Shown here one piece after another: positions 22,018 through 31,165 of a stretch of DNA of 41,143 nt. The stretch covers positions 1 to 41,143 of the forward strand of contig JAAEPW010000046.1 in assembly GCA_024232355.1 (NCBI GenBank). The letters are read 5' to 3'. The stretch is from Chloroflexota bacterium (GTDB taxonomy: Bacteria > Chloroflexota > Anaerolineae > B4-G1). The stretch's first letter is position 1; each line of letters starts with the position of its first letter. The position numbers were made by a program, and so were the translations under genes. Under the pieces are notes generated by a model that was not told the DNA's origin, searched no databases, and saw only the letters and a program-made list of their open reading frames with translations.

Positions 22018-22788
22018 CTATAGTTTTTGCTTTTTCACTTGCGCCGGACGTTGACTCTTGCCGTCATCATCTTTACGATTTTGGACAAAATAGTACTGGA
22101 TGATTCGGATCACGCTCGAGATGATAAAGTAGATGGATAACCCTGTCGAGTATGAAAGGGTAAAGAACATCATCATCAACGGCATCATGGTCTGCATTTG
22201 CTTGTTCATCACCGCTGCCTGCGACTGATCGTCGGGGTCGGAAGGCGGGGTCAACAACTTTTGCTGCAACCAACTTGTCACAAAGACCAGGACGGGCAAA
22301 GAGTACGACCACCATTGGGCCGGGCTGGGAGGCAGCCCCAGGTCCATTCCAAGGAACGTACTTTGAAGCGGCACGATGCCCACGACGCCAGGTAACCACT
22401 TGTAGATGTGTGGAGCGAACTGGAATACTTCCAGGGGGGTCGTGGGTATGCAGTATCTGATCGCGCCTATGAGACCGAACCAGATCGGCATCTGGATCAA
22501 AAGCGGCAAGCATCCGGCCATTGGGTTGATGCCAGCTTCCTGATATAGCTTCATCTGCTCTTGGGTCAGCTTTTCTCTGTCGTTTGCATACTTTTTTTGC
22601 AGTTTCTGGAGCTGTGGCTGGAACTCTTGCATCTTGCGCGTTGACTTTTGTTGTTTCAACGTCAGTGGCAGGATGATCAGGTTGATCAAGAGGGTCAGCA
22701 CAGCAATCGCTGCGACGGTGCTCTGCCCTAGTAGGTTGTACAAGAGCAGAATCAAATTAGCCATTGGGTAGGCAATAAAATCAAACAC
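22018..22788 (-). CDS. yidC: membrane protein insertase YidC/Oxa1
   Basis: 256 aa of the short Gram-positive type, without the large periplasmic domain of Gram-negative YidC. Five membrane segments can be traced. The loop with KQQKSTRKMQEFQPQLQKLQ is the coiled-coil cytoplasmic hairpin, and GCLPLLIQMPIWFGL is the family signature. The C-terminus is basic. It inserts membrane proteins alone or with Sec. It begins 20 nt after the lipoprotein gene. Confidence 0.93.
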   Translation of the reverse strand: MFDFIAYPMANLILLLYNLLGQSTVAAIAVLTLLINLIILPLTLKQQKSTRKMQEFQPQLQKLQKKYANDREKLTQEQMKLYQEAGINPMAGCLPLLIQMPIWFGLIGAIRYCIPTTPLEVFQFAPHIYKWLPGVVGIVPLQSTFLGMDLGLPPSPAQWWSYSLPVLVFVTSWLQQKLLTPPSDPDDQSQAAVMNKQMQTMMPLMMMFFTLSYSTGLSIYFIISSVIRIIQYYFVQNRKDDDGKSQRPAQVKKQKL

Positions 22789-22808
22789 TGTTTGTCCTTC
22801 CTCGAATT

Positions 22809-23948
22809 TTATTCTTCAACTGTCTGCGGCCAAGTCCAAACCTCGCGCCCGGTTTCCACATATAGTGCGCGTATTCGGTATGACTCGTAAAGCACCGACT
22901 CGTATACTATTGCTCCATCGACTATTGGCCTTGAAAGCACTTGGCCTTCGCTTCTTTGAGGAGACCACGATTCATAGCCGTCGATGGTATCTAATGAGTA
23001 GATGTCTCCATCTCTGGTACCGACGAATAACTGACTTCCATCATTGCCGAGTGCTACTCCCGCCCGTACAGGTGTGTCGAGAGGCGCATGCCAGATCTGA
23101 TCGCCGGTCTCGGCACGGAGCGCATAGACGTTTCCTTCTACGTCGGATGCATAGACAATGCCGTCGTCGATCACCGAGCCGCCCCAGAACCAATTATCAC
23201 TCTCAAAATGCCAACGTTCGGTTCCTGTCTCGGCATCTATGGCATAGAACCGGTTGTCGAAAGCGCCAATGTAGAGCGTACCGTCTTGCAACACGGGGGT
23301 GCTGGCAAAGGCTCCCTGGGTATGGAAATCCCAGCGCACTCGACCGTTAGAAAGGTTCAATGCATAGAGATGACGGTCCATCGAGCCAACGTACACTGTG
23401 TCGGAAACGATGAGGGGCGTGCCCCACACCCGGTGCCCCGTCTTGAACGTCCATTTAAGCGCGCCGGTTTCTGCATCCAGCGCATAGACGTTGCCATCGC
23501 TGTTACCGATCACAAAGACCCCATCACTTAGTGCGCCGCCTTCGATGTATTGGCCAGCAGCTCCAGTGAATTCCTCAAACCCCCGGTGCTTTAGGCCAGT
23601 TTCACGATCTAGCGCCCACACAACGTGGCTGGCTCGACCGAGGAATCCTTGCGGAGGTACCTGCGAGGCCACAAGTACGAGATTGTCGTCCACCGCTGGG
23701 GTGACGTAAAAGAGACCCCGGTTGTCTTCTTTTGGATCGTCTGGAAAAGCCCACTGCAATTTGCCGTCTGCTGCGTTCAGCGCCACGACCTGCTCCAAGC
23801 TGGCCGCGTACAGTGTGTCTCCGGCGACGGTCAGCCCCGTCCAACTAGTGGCCCGTGCTGCGCCACCCGCACAACCACTTGTACCCAAAAGCAGCGCCAC
23901 CAACATCGCCAAAACGATGGGCCAGCGCCTTGTCCAAAATTGCTTCAA
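22809..23948 (-). CDS. PQQ-repeat beta-propeller lipoprotein (BamB-like)
   Basis: 379 aa. N-terminal signal with lipobox LLGTSGC (Cys near 26), so probably membrane-anchored outside the cell. The rest is a series of PQQ-like repeats (VYALDAETGALKWTF, LYALNLSNGRVRWDF, FYAIDAETGTERWHF, VYALRAETGDQIWHA), an eight-bladed propeller as in BamB. There is no dehydrogenase active site. It lies 4 nt after yidD and 20 nt before yidC, so it is co-expressed with the insertase. A scaffolding role in membrane or envelope protein assembly is inferred from position only. Confidence 0.85.
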   Translation of the reverse strand: MKQFWTRRWPIVLAMLVALLLGTSGCAGGAARATSWTGLTVAGDTLYAASLEQVVALNAADGKLQWAFPDDPKEDNRGLFYVTPAVDDNLVLVASQVPPQGFLGRASHVVWALDRETGLKHRGFEEFTGAAGQYIEGGALSDGVFVIGNSDGNVYALDAETGALKWTFKTGHRVWGTPLIVSDTVYVGSMDRHLYALNLSNGRVRWDFHTQGAFASTPVLQDGTLYIGAFDNRFYAIDAETGTERWHFESDNWFWGGSVIDDGIVYASDVEGNVYALRAETGDQIWHAPLDTPVRAGVALGNDGSQLFVGTRDGDIYSLDTIDGYESWSPQRSEGQVLSRPIVDGAIVYESVLYESYRIRALYVETGREVWTWPQTVEE

Positions 23949-23952
23949 AACC

Positions 23953-24183
23953 TTACTCCTTTGTTAGTTCCAGGTCTGGAACGGGATCATATCCCCCGGG
24001 ATTCAGAGGGTGACAGCGGGACAAGCGTTTTATGGTCAACCAGCCGCCGCGCCAGGCTCCATAGCGGGCGATGGCTTGGTAACCGTACTCGGAGCAGGAA
24101 GGCTCAAACCGGCAGGAGGGAGGGAGTACACGCGAGAGGGTCTTCTGATAGAGGCGAATTACTCCTAAAAGAACAGACCTCAT
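23953..24183 (-). CDS. yidD: membrane protein insertion efficiency factor YidD
   Basis: 76 aa with the invariant RLYQKTLSRVLPPSCRFEPSCSEYGYQAI and RCHPLNPGGYDPVP motifs. A small amphipathic inner-membrane protein that aids YidC-dependent insertion. Sits in its conserved place after rnpA. Confidence 0.95.
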   Translation of the reverse strand: MRSVLLGVIRLYQKTLSRVLPPSCRFEPSCSEYGYQAIARYGAWRGGWLTIKRLSRCHPLNPGGYDPVPDLELTKE

Positions 24184-24217
24184 TCTGTTTTCTCACACAA
24201 ACCCATCAATGAAATTT

Positions 24218-24574
24218 TCAAGCCTGCTTGACCTGAAATTCTTTGTTCAATCCAGCCCGTTTCAGCAACGTTACGAGTGCTTGTTCGACTTGCGGCTCTT
24301 TTGCCCCTAGAATTCTTTTCCGGGCGATCAACATCACGTCCCACCCGGTTCCAAACTGGGGATAAAGATGTCGTGCCGCTTCACGCATCAGTCGTTTGGC
24401 CCGATTGCGGGCCACCGCTCCTCCTAGCTTGCGGCTGGCGGTCACTCCCACCCGGCTAAAATCGAGACCGTTGGGGTGGGCGACCAACACCAACAGAGCG
24501 TGTGCCCACGAGTGTCCTTGATCGTACACCCGTCGCACATCGCTCCTGTGCCGCAGCCGGATCCGTCGTTCCAT
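24218..24574 (-). CDS. rnpA: ribonuclease P protein component
   Basis: 118 aa. Contains the RNase P protein signature VGVTASRKLGGAVARNRAKRLMREAAR with the RNR motif that contacts the catalytic RNA. It processes tRNA 5' ends. It follows rpmH by 27 nt. Confidence 0.95.
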   Translation of the reverse strand: MERRIRLRHRSDVRRVYDQGHSWAHALLVLVAHPNGLDFSRVGVTASRKLGGAVARNRAKRLMREAARHLYPQFGTGWDVMLIARKRILGAKEPQVEQALVTLLKRAGLNKEFQVKQA

Positions 24575-24601
24575 CCATCAATGGTGAGCCGCGTTGACTC
24601 G

Positions 24602-24802
24602 TCAAGCCCGGCGTCGAGGACGCTGCGAACTTTCCTTCCAGTTCAACTTTTTGGCCCACTCTCTATACACGGTCAATTTTTGGCGGCCTTTTTTTCGCCG
24701 CGCTTTGAGTACGCGCCTTCCGCCTGGTGTGGCACTACGGGCGCGAAAGCCGTGAGTGCGCATTCGCTTGCGCTTTTTTGGTTGATACGTTCTTTTTGGC
24801 AT
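24602..24802 (-). CDS. rpmH: 50S ribosomal protein L34
   Basis: 66 aa. [20 protein letters not shown] and the [15 protein letters not shown] tail are typical of L34, but the protein is about 20 residues longer than usual (44-47 aa), with a C-terminal extension containing KLNWKESSQ. Good AGGAGG before the ATG. First gene of the long minus-strand block. Confidence 0.95.
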   Translation of the reverse strand: MPKRTYQPKKRKRMRTHGFRARSATPGGRRVLKARRKKGRQKLTVYREWAKKLNWKESSQRPRRRA

Positions 24803-24828
24803 TAAAAACCTCCTAATTCAAACAGTTA

Positions 24829-24850
24829 GCAGTTGGCGATTAGCCAACTG
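24829..24850. promoter_or_regulatory. hairpin in the rpmH leader
   Basis: CAGTTGGC-GATTA-GCCAACTG, a perfect 8-bp stem, falls in the 5' untranslated region of rpmH. It could be regulatory for the ribosomal-protein operon or just a small palindromic repeat. Confidence 0.45.
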
Positions 24851-24864
24851 CCAACAGCCGCGCA

Positions 24865-24892
24865 ATTATACCCCAAACAGGGAACAAGTCAA
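24865..24892 (-). promoter_or_regulatory. sigma70 promoter for the rpmH operon
   Basis: On the minus strand TTGACT, 16-nt spacer, TATAAT (perfect -10). About 55 nt upstream of the rpmH start. Confidence 0.75.
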
Positions 24893-24939
24893 TCTGTTTG
24901 GGCGCATTTTGTTTTGGGTTCATAGTTGGCTACAAACCT

Positions 24940-26382
24940 TCATTCCGACTCGATCTCTGTGACCGTTTGTTGAATCCGTTTCCACGCTTGCACCACGTGG
25001 CGAGATTCGGTATATGTCTGACCGATGCAGAGCCGCAGCGTGAGTTGATCGTTCAAGCGCGTGTGGGTCAGATAGAGGTCGCCGCTCTGATTTAGGCGAT
25101 CCATCAACCGTTGGTTGATAGCTTCTCCTCCCCGGTGGCGGAAACAGACCAAGTTCATAGGCGCTGGCGCGGTTATCTCAAAGCGTTCGTCCTCCTCTAC
25201 CCACGCGGCGAACTCTTGGGCCATCTCTACGTGGCGTCGCACGTGGTAGCGCAGCCCCTCCACGCCGTAATGGCGGATGACGAACCAGAGCTTGAGGGAG
25301 CGAAAGCGGCGTCCCAGGGGAACCTGCCAGTCGCGATAGTCGATCACTGCGCCAGATTCGGTGGCCTGGTTGCGCAGATACTCGGGCAGCACGCTCAGGG
25401 CGTTGATCAACGCCGCCCGGTCGGTGACGTAGAAACAGTTGCAATCGAAATTGGTAAACATCCACTTGTGGGGATTAAAGCAATAGCTATCGGCCAGATC
25501 GAGGCCCTCGTGGATGTACCGGAACTCGGGGCAGAGGGCGGCTGTGCCACAATGCGCTGCGTCCACGTGCAACCATATGCCCTGTTCGCGACAGATATGT
25601 CCGATCTCTGGCAGTGGGTCCAGAGCATTCGATGACGTGGTGCCCAAGGTGGCGCAGACAAAGCAAGGGGTCAAGCCCGTTTGCCGGTCCTGTTTGATCT
25701 GCCGGGCGAGGGCGTCCGGGCGCATGGCGAATTTTTCGTCCACCTCGATGCTACGCAAGTTTTGCCGTCCAAGCCCCGCGATCTTGACCGCCTTTTCGAT
25801 GGACGAGTGCGTCTGGGAGGAGGCATAGACGACGAGACGTCCGTCGCAGCCCCGTTCGTTGCTGACATGATCGGATGCGCGCTCGCGGGCTGCCAGTAGG
25901 GCACACAGAGATGCGTTGGAAGCACTATCTTGGATCACGCCGCCACCGGTCGTGTTGGATTTGAACTTGGCCGGAAGGCCCATCATATCCACCAGCCAGT
26001 CTAGCACGTGGGTTTCCAGCTCGGTGCAGGCCGGGCTTGTGGCCCACAACATCCCCTGAACGCCGAGACCCGCTGAGAGCAGCTCGCCCAGAATCGACGG
26101 CCCCGATATATTTGCTGGGAAAAAGGCAAAGAAATTGGGCGATTGCCAATGCGTTATCCCGGGCAAAATCAATTCATCCACGTCCTTGAGGATGGTCTCA
26201 AAGTCTTCGCCGTGGACGGGAGGCTCTGTGGGAAGTGATGCACGGATCTGCCCCGGCTCCACTTGGGACAACACCGGCAGCGACTCGACCCGCTCGGCAT
26301 AGTCGGCGATCCAGTCTATTACAGCTCGACCATAGCGCCGGAACTCTTCTGGTGTCATGTGAAAGTTCTTTTCTTCAAACAT
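24940..26382 (-). CDS. pyridoxal-phosphate-dependent aromatic-L-amino-acid decarboxylase family protein
   Basis: 480 aa group II PLP decarboxylase. HWQSPNFFAFFPAN near residue 78 and the PLP-lysine motif FNPHKWMFTNFDC near 300 are those of aromatic amino acid (Trp, Tyr, Dopa) decarboxylases. VDAAHCGTAALCPEFR carries the PLP-binding Asp. Length equals that of animal and bacterial AADCs. Start ATG 26382 is followed by FEEKNFHMTPEEFRRYG, a normal N-terminus. Substrate could be tryptophan, tyrosine, phenylalanine or glutamate-like acids; the aromatic group fits best. Monocistronic. Confidence 0.88.
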   Translation of the reverse strand: MFEEKNFHMTPEEFRRYGRAVIDWIADYAERVESLPVLSQVEPGQIRASLPTEPPVHGEDFETILKDVDELILPGITHWQSPNFFAFFPANISGPSILGELLSAGLGVQGMLWATSPACTELETHVLDWLVDMMGLPAKFKSNTTGGGVIQDSASNASLCALLAARERASDHVSNERGCDGRLVVYASSQTHSSIEKAVKIAGLGRQNLRSIEVDEKFAMRPDALARQIKQDRQTGLTPCFVCATLGTTSSNALDPLPEIGHICREQGIWLHVDAAHCGTAALCPEFRYIHEGLDLADSYCFNPHKWMFTNFDCNCFYVTDRAALINALSVLPEYLRNQATESGAVIDYRDWQVPLGRRFRSLKLWFVIRHYGVEGLRYHVRRHVEMAQEFAAWVEEDERFEITAPAPMNLVCFRHRGGEAINQRLMDRLNQSGDLYLTHTRLNDQLTLRLCIGQTYTESRHVVQAWKRIQQTVTEIESE

Positions 26383-26598
26383 GTCTTCTCCTCGTTCGAT
26401 TGCTTCATTGTAGGGCGGTCACTTGAATTCAAAAAAGATAGTATCATAGGTAGCAGAGAGCGTCAAGTGAGAACGAAAACCTGCCAAGTCCGAAATCTCA
26501 TTGTAACCGATTTGTAACTTGGACAGAGTAAAAAGTGTTGTATTGTTGACAAGGGAATTTATCACATAATTGGTGTCACAACATCACTTGTGTATTTG

Positions 26599-26620
26599 AG
26601 GAGCCGAGATATAATTTCTC
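26599..26620 (+). promoter_or_regulatory. promoter -10 inside a palindrome
   Basis: TATAAT is enclosed by inverted CCGAGA...TCTCGG arms just ahead of the TPR gene start at 26636. A weak -35 (TTGTGT) lies 16 nt upstream of the -10. The palindrome could be an operator or a leader hairpin. Confidence 0.45.
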
Positions 26621-26635
26621 GGTTGGAGGTCGATC

Positions 26636-28096
26636 ATGTCTAATCCTACGCAAACAACTGAATTGCTAAGACACGGCGTCGTCGCGGCCAAAGCCGGCCG
26701 GACGGAAGATGCGCGTCAGGCGCTGCTGCGGGTCGTCGAGATGGATGAACGAAACGAGCAAGCCTGGCTGTGGTTGAGTGGGGTCTCCGAGTCGTTTGAG
26801 GACCGGCGCGTGTGCCTGGAAAATGTGCTGGCGATCAACCCGAACAACGGCCACGCTCAGTCTGGCCTGCACTGGCTTGACCAAAATGCACCGCCGTCTT
26901 TATCTGCGGCAGAACTCTGCCCGCGCTGCCAGGCATCTATCCCATCGTTTGACGCCGAGTGCTCTAATTGTGGGTTGGCCCTCGTCATCATTTGCCCCTC
27001 TTGTGGCGAGTACGTCGACGTGCAGCATACCGCGTGTTCTCGATGTGGGCAGATTTTGGGAGACTTTCGCGCCGGCGTACGCTATCACATTGAGTTGGCT
27101 CAAGCATACGTGGGACGGAACCGATACGGTTTGGCGCAACAAACCATCGCTCGTGCAGAAACGGAGGCGGGTGATGACCCGCTGGTGCAGAGTACCGTGG
27201 CCAAGCTATACGAAGAAATGGATCAAATCGACCTGGCCGCTGCCGCCTACGAGCGTGCGATGGCGCAGGACCCTGAAAATGCGACGCTCTATGTTCGTCT
27301 GGGGTTGATCTACCGCCGGCGGGGGATGTCGACCAAGGCACGCGAGATGTACCAGCAGGCGTTGGAGCGGGCCGATAACGACCCCAAGATTCTCTTCAAG
27401 TTGGCCCAGTTGCAGGTAGAAGAAAACGTTGTCACGCGGGAAACGCTTAAATTGTTAAAGCAGGTCATTCGACTGGATTCCAAATATGCACCGGCCCATT
27501 TGCTTCTGAGCGATTTGTATTTCAAACAAGGGAAACGGAAACCAGCGCTCAAGTCTTGCAAACGGGCTTGTGAATTAACCATGTCTGATTCGCAGATTGG
27601 CCAGAAAGCACGCCTCAAGCTGACACAACTGCGCGTATCGTCATATGATTACAAACAAGCCGCACTGGCATCGGGCCAACTGGCTTATTCCACCCAACGC
27701 GAGCGACCTGGATGTCTCACTGCTTATGCGAGCCTCATGGGTTTCGGTGCGGTTCTGCAAGGTATGGGGGGCCTTGTATTCGGTGTAACTGAAATGGTGG
27801 TTGACCCTCTGACGGGAATGGGAATGATTATGATCAATGTCGTTCCCGCTACATTGTGTTTTTTGGTCGCCAGGGGGATATGGAATCTCAAGAACTGGGC
27901 ACGTATTGTTGTCGTAATTCTACAAGGATTGGGTTTTTTGCTCAACGTGCTCTTTGTCATACTCGTCGGCATGGCGTATGATCCGAAAATACATGCTGGC
28001 TACTCGATCCAATTTCTTTGCCTCATGTTGCCTGCAATAGTGATTGGAACCTACATGTTGTATTGGTTTCTGGCCAGCGGCGAGTACTTTGACTAG
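26636..28096 (+). CDS. TPR / double zinc-ribbon membrane protein (paralogue 1)
   Basis: 486 aa. N-terminal helical repeat (LLRHGVVAAKAGRTEDARQAL...AWLWLSGV) of the TPR type, then two Cys4 zinc ribbons (CPRC...CSNC and CPSC...CSRC, about residues 97-140). Further TPRs follow (about 150-340). The C-terminus has four hydrophobic segments (about 365-480) that make it an integral membrane protein. TPR and ribbon parts probably face the cytoplasm and bind proteins. The first 250 nt are strikingly similar to those of the next gene. Function unknown; GGAGG site before ATG 26636. Confidence 0.75.
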   Translation: MSNPTQTTELLRHGVVAAKAGRTEDARQALLRVVEMDERNEQAWLWLSGVSESFEDRRVCLENVLAINPNNGHAQSGLHWLDQNAPPSLSAAELCPRCQASIPSFDAECSNCGLALVIICPSCGEYVDVQHTACSRCGQILGDFRAGVRYHIELAQAYVGRNRYGLAQQTIARAETEAGDDPLVQSTVAKLYEEMDQIDLAAAAYERAMAQDPENATLYVRLGLIYRRRGMSTKAREMYQQALERADNDPKILFKLAQLQVEENVVTRETLKLLKQVIRLDSKYAPAHLLLSDLYFKQGKRKPALKSCKRACELTMSDSQIGQKARLKLTQLRVSSYDYKQAALASGQLAYSTQRERPGCLTAYASLMGFGAVLQGMGGLVFGVTEMVVDPLTGMGMIMINVVPATLCFLVARGIWNLKNWARIVVVILQGLGFLLNVLFVILVGMAYDPKIHAGYSIQFLCLMLPAIVIGTYMLYWFLASGEYFD

Positions 28097-28104
28097 TAAC
28101 CGAA

Positions 28105-29439
28105 ATGTACATCAAGCCCGACCCTGCCCAAGTAGACGAATTGCTAAGACACGGTATCGCCGCGGCCAAAGCTGGTCGAACGGAAGTGGCGCGTCAGGTG
28201 TTGGTGCGGGTCGTCGAGATGGACGAACGAAACGAGCAAGCTTGGCTATGGTTGAGCGGTGTTATCGAATCGCACCAAGAGCGGCGCGCTTGCCTGGAGA
28301 ATGTGCTGGACATCAACCCGGACAATGGTCACGCACAGTCTGGCTTGCATTGGCTCGATCAACAGGCACCGCCATCTCCTCCAGACAAAAAAGACCGCTG
28401 TCCACACTGCCGGGCCCAAGTGCCACCCTCTGGGGCAGCGTGTCGTAATTGTGGGAAAATCCTCATCGTTGCTTGCCCGGCCTGTGGCGAGTACACTGAC
28501 GTAGAAAGTACCTCGTGCCCCGGATGTGACCAGGCTCTGGGAAATTTTCGCGACGGCCCGCGTTATCATCTGACATTGGCCCAGGCGTATTCAGAACACC
28601 ATCGTGGTGCGATGGCGCAGGAGGCCGCCATCCGGGCCACCACCGAGGCTTTAGGAGACCCCCAAGTGTTGGAAGGTATAGCAACACTATACGAAAAGAT
28701 GGGGGACACCAATATGGCTATCACCATTTATCAACAGGCCATTGAGTGCGACTCCGGAAATGCCACTTTTTACGCCCGCCTGGGATCGATATACCACCAG
28801 CGCGCGATGCTTGCCGAAGCGCGCGCAATGTACGAACGAGCCACAGAGATCGCGGGCGATGATCCACTGATTCTTTTTGATTTGGCACGACTACAAATCG
28901 AGGGAGGGGGTGCGACGCGGCAAACGCTCAATCTGATCAAGCGCGTCGTTACGCTGGATCCAAAGCACGTGGAGGCCCACTTGCTTTTGGGGGACATGCT
29001 TCTCATCCAGAAACAGGGCTCCCAGGCAATCGATCATTATGGGCAGGCTTGCGCACTGACCGCGCCCGATTCACTGATTGGTCGGGAGGCTCGTCGCAAA
29101 CTGGCCAAGTGGCGATCCCCTCTACCCGACTATCAAACCCAAGGGTGGGGGGAGACGTTACGCCGGATGTGCGGCTTGATGCTGACCCCAGCCATGGCTG
29201 CACTGGCCAACGCCGGGATGATACCCTGGAAAATCAACCCAATCGGGTGGAGCGCACTGGTGGTGGCGAGCGCGGGCGCTTATTTGTGTGTCTGTGCGAT
29301 CGATGTGCCCCGCAACCCCATGATGCGCGACCTCTTTGGAGAGGACGGGGTCAAGGGAGGCGTACGGCAGGCTCTGGTGGGCATACCGGGCGTGTTGCTG
29401 TGGACGATCGCTTTTGGCGTGATCCTGATAAAGCCGTAG
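28105..29439 (+). CDS. TPR / double zinc-ribbon membrane protein (paralogue 2)
   Basis: 444 aa, beginning 8 nt after its paralogue. Same order: TPR-like N-terminus, two zinc ribbons (CPHC...CRNC, CPACG...CPGC), more TPRs. It then has a different and shorter C-terminal membrane part of two or three segments (about 355-443). The near identity at the 5' ends and unrelated tails indicate tandem duplication plus domain replacement. No strong ribosome-binding site before ATG 28105, so it may be translated by coupling. It is followed by the rhomboid gene after 11 nt. Confidence 0.75.
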   Translation: MYIKPDPAQVDELLRHGIAAAKAGRTEVARQVLVRVVEMDERNEQAWLWLSGVIESHQERRACLENVLDINPDNGHAQSGLHWLDQQAPPSPPDKKDRCPHCRAQVPPSGAACRNCGKILIVACPACGEYTDVESTSCPGCDQALGNFRDGPRYHLTLAQAYSEHHRGAMAQEAAIRATTEALGDPQVLEGIATLYEKMGDTNMAITIYQQAIECDSGNATFYARLGSIYHQRAMLAEARAMYERATEIAGDDPLILFDLARLQIEGGGATRQTLNLIKRVVTLDPKHVEAHLLLGDMLLIQKQGSQAIDHYGQACALTAPDSLIGREARRKLAKWRSPLPDYQTQGWGETLRRMCGLMLTPAMAALANAGMIPWKINPIGWSALVVASAGAYLCVCAIDVPRNPMMRDLFGEDGVKGGVRQALVGIPGVLLWTIAFGVILIKP

Positions 29440-29450
29440 AGGCCCTGACG

Positions 29451-30251
29451 ATGATACTCTTGGTTCTGGTGCTCGATTATTTTCTTTCATTCGTCTTTTT
29501 GTACCCGGTCAAAGATGATCGAGGACCCTATCGCAGCTTTTCGTACATGACGATAGGTTTGATCTTGACCAATACTATCATTCACATTGTCTTTTCTTGG
29601 ATCTTGCCACTGTGGCTTGGCGTAGATGTGTGGATCGAACTGGCACAGAAAATGTTGCTTGTGCCAGCTGATGTAATCAATGGCGAGGGATTGGGGGCAC
29701 TAAGCATGCTCACGGCTGCCTTTCTCCACGCCAATTGGGAGCATCTGATAGGCAACATGCTCTATTTGTTTTTCTTTGGACGCAAGCTCGAAGACGTGAT
29801 GGGGCCGGCCAAGTTTGGTCTGTTTTACCTGGTATGCGTGTTTGTGTCGAGCACGAGCAGTGTGCTGGGGGGGATGGCGCTTCCGCTTACCCAGGGGAAG
29901 ATTCCAGGACTGGGGGCCAGTGGGGCGATTATGGGCGTCGTGGGGGCCTATTTGTTTCTATACCACGAGCAGCGCATCCGTACATGGCCGATGCTTTTTG
30001 GCATCATCCCCGTCCCGTTTACGCTGCATATGCCGGTGTGGGTTTTTATTGTCCAAACCATAGTGCGAGATGTCACGCGCGGTTGGTTGGAGCAGCAGTT
30101 CCAAGCGCACGGCTATCGATACAGTATGGTGGGGACGTCCGCACACTTGGGAGGGATCATTGCCGGGCTGACGTGTCTCTACTTTTTCTTGCCCCGCGAG
30201 ATGCTTTACTATCGCCACAGGCCGGATGCGGCACGTCAGCGCCCCAGATAA
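29451..30251 (+). CDS. rhomboid family intramembrane serine protease
   Basis: 266 aa, about seven membrane segments. The catalytic Ser is in GASGAIMG (near 163) and the catalytic His in SAHLGGIIAGL (near 230). HANWEHLIGNMLYLFFFGRKLED holds the conserved His-x3-His-x3-Asn-type segment. It cleaves membrane proteins within or near their transmembrane helices. ATG 29451 is chosen because it follows the upstream stop at once and begins with the first membrane helix. Its operon partners are two multi-spanning TPR proteins, which are possible substrates (inference). The 3' end overlaps the convergent gene by 16 nt. Confidence 0.9.
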   Translation: MILLVLVLDYFLSFVFLYPVKDDRGPYRSFSYMTIGLILTNTIIHIVFSWILPLWLGVDVWIELAQKMLLVPADVINGEGLGALSMLTAAFLHANWEHLIGNMLYLFFFGRKLEDVMGPAKFGLFYLVCVFVSSTSSVLGGMALPLTQGKIPGLGASGAIMGVVGAYLFLYHEQRIRTWPMLFGIIPVPFTLHMPVWVFIVQTIVRDVTRGWLEQQFQAHGYRYSMVGTSAHLGGIIAGLTCLYFFLPREMLYYRHRPDAARQRPR

Positions 30252-31033
30252 CGCAGGCTGCTCTCCAGGTACTCGATTTCGTCCATTTCAAGTACGAGGG
30301 TGGGTGGGTTGGGCAGCGCGCGTAATAGTGGCAAGACTTGTCCGTTATAATCAATTACTCCACCGGGAAAGTCGAGCGACAGGTGCTCGTCGTACGAACC
30401 CCGGTGGTTGTTTGTGTGGCAATAGACCAGCCGGTGACTGATCTGATTGATCCATCTCTCTAGAGGGAGATAATCAGAAAACAGATAAAAGTGTCCCACG
30501 TCGAGGCAGGCGCACAAGTGTGGCGAGTCTACCTGATTGAGCACATCACCGATGATGTCTGGTTCTTGCTCCCACATATTTTCCAATACAATGACCACCC
30601 CCCGCTGGGCAGCCTCTTCGGCCATCGGCCCCCAGAACTCGATCTGCCCTTGGGTCCAAGTGACGCGATAATCCGGGCCGCCCACGACCGGGCGATATGC
30701 CTGGGGTAAAAAGTTGGTGTGAAAGACAACCGTGCGCGCGCCCAACTCGGCAGCAATATCGAGGTTTAGGATAAATCGCTCGTGGGTCAGTGCAAAGATA
30801 CGTTGGTCCATGCTGCCGGGGGACATGTCGATAAAAGCGCCGTGGATGCCAAGTTCACCGGTGAAATCTCGAAGCAGGACTTTATGCTGATCGAGTAGTT
30901 GGCGCCAGTCGCCATCGAGCAGATCCGAGTCGTAGCCGTAGGCTTGAAGTTCTAATCCTGCATTGTGTGCCTGAGCCAACTCGTAGTGTTGAGAGATGTC
31001 TTTCTGAAAGGTAGCAAGTAGTATAGACTCCAT
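30236..31033 (-). CDS. sugar phosphate isomerase/epimerase-like TIM barrel protein
   Basis: 265 aa of the xylose-isomerase-like/AP-endonuclease-2 superfamily. Metal-binding residues fit the usual places: VVFHTNF, VVIVLENMWE (Glu), ACLDVGHFYLF (Asp-x2-His), YCHTNNH, LVLEMDE. Substrate unknown. ATG 31033 follows AAAGGA; an upstream TTG at 31042 is less likely. Convergent with and overlapping the rhomboid gene by 16 nt. Confidence 0.82.
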   Translation of the reverse strand: MESILLATFQKDISQHYELAQAHNAGLELQAYGYDSDLLDGDWRQLLDQHKVLLRDFTGELGIHGAFIDMSPGSMDQRIFALTHERFILNLDIAAELGARTVVFHTNFLPQAYRPVVGGPDYRVTWTQGQIEFWGPMAEEAAQRGVVIVLENMWEQEPDIIGDVLNQVDSPHLCACLDVGHFYLFSDYLPLERWINQISHRLVYCHTNNHRGSYDEHLSLDFPGGVIDYNGQVLPLLRALPNPPTLVLEMDEIEYLESSLRYLGR

Positions 31034-31165
31034 CAGTAGCAAATCCTTTCCCCACCCAGCTTGCTTTTATTGTACACCATCACAGCCAGGTGGCAAGCAT
31101 TCTCAGTTCCCCTTGCCAGAATCCTCGTCTTGCGGTAGACTCTTATCCCGATGGTCGCACGCTGC

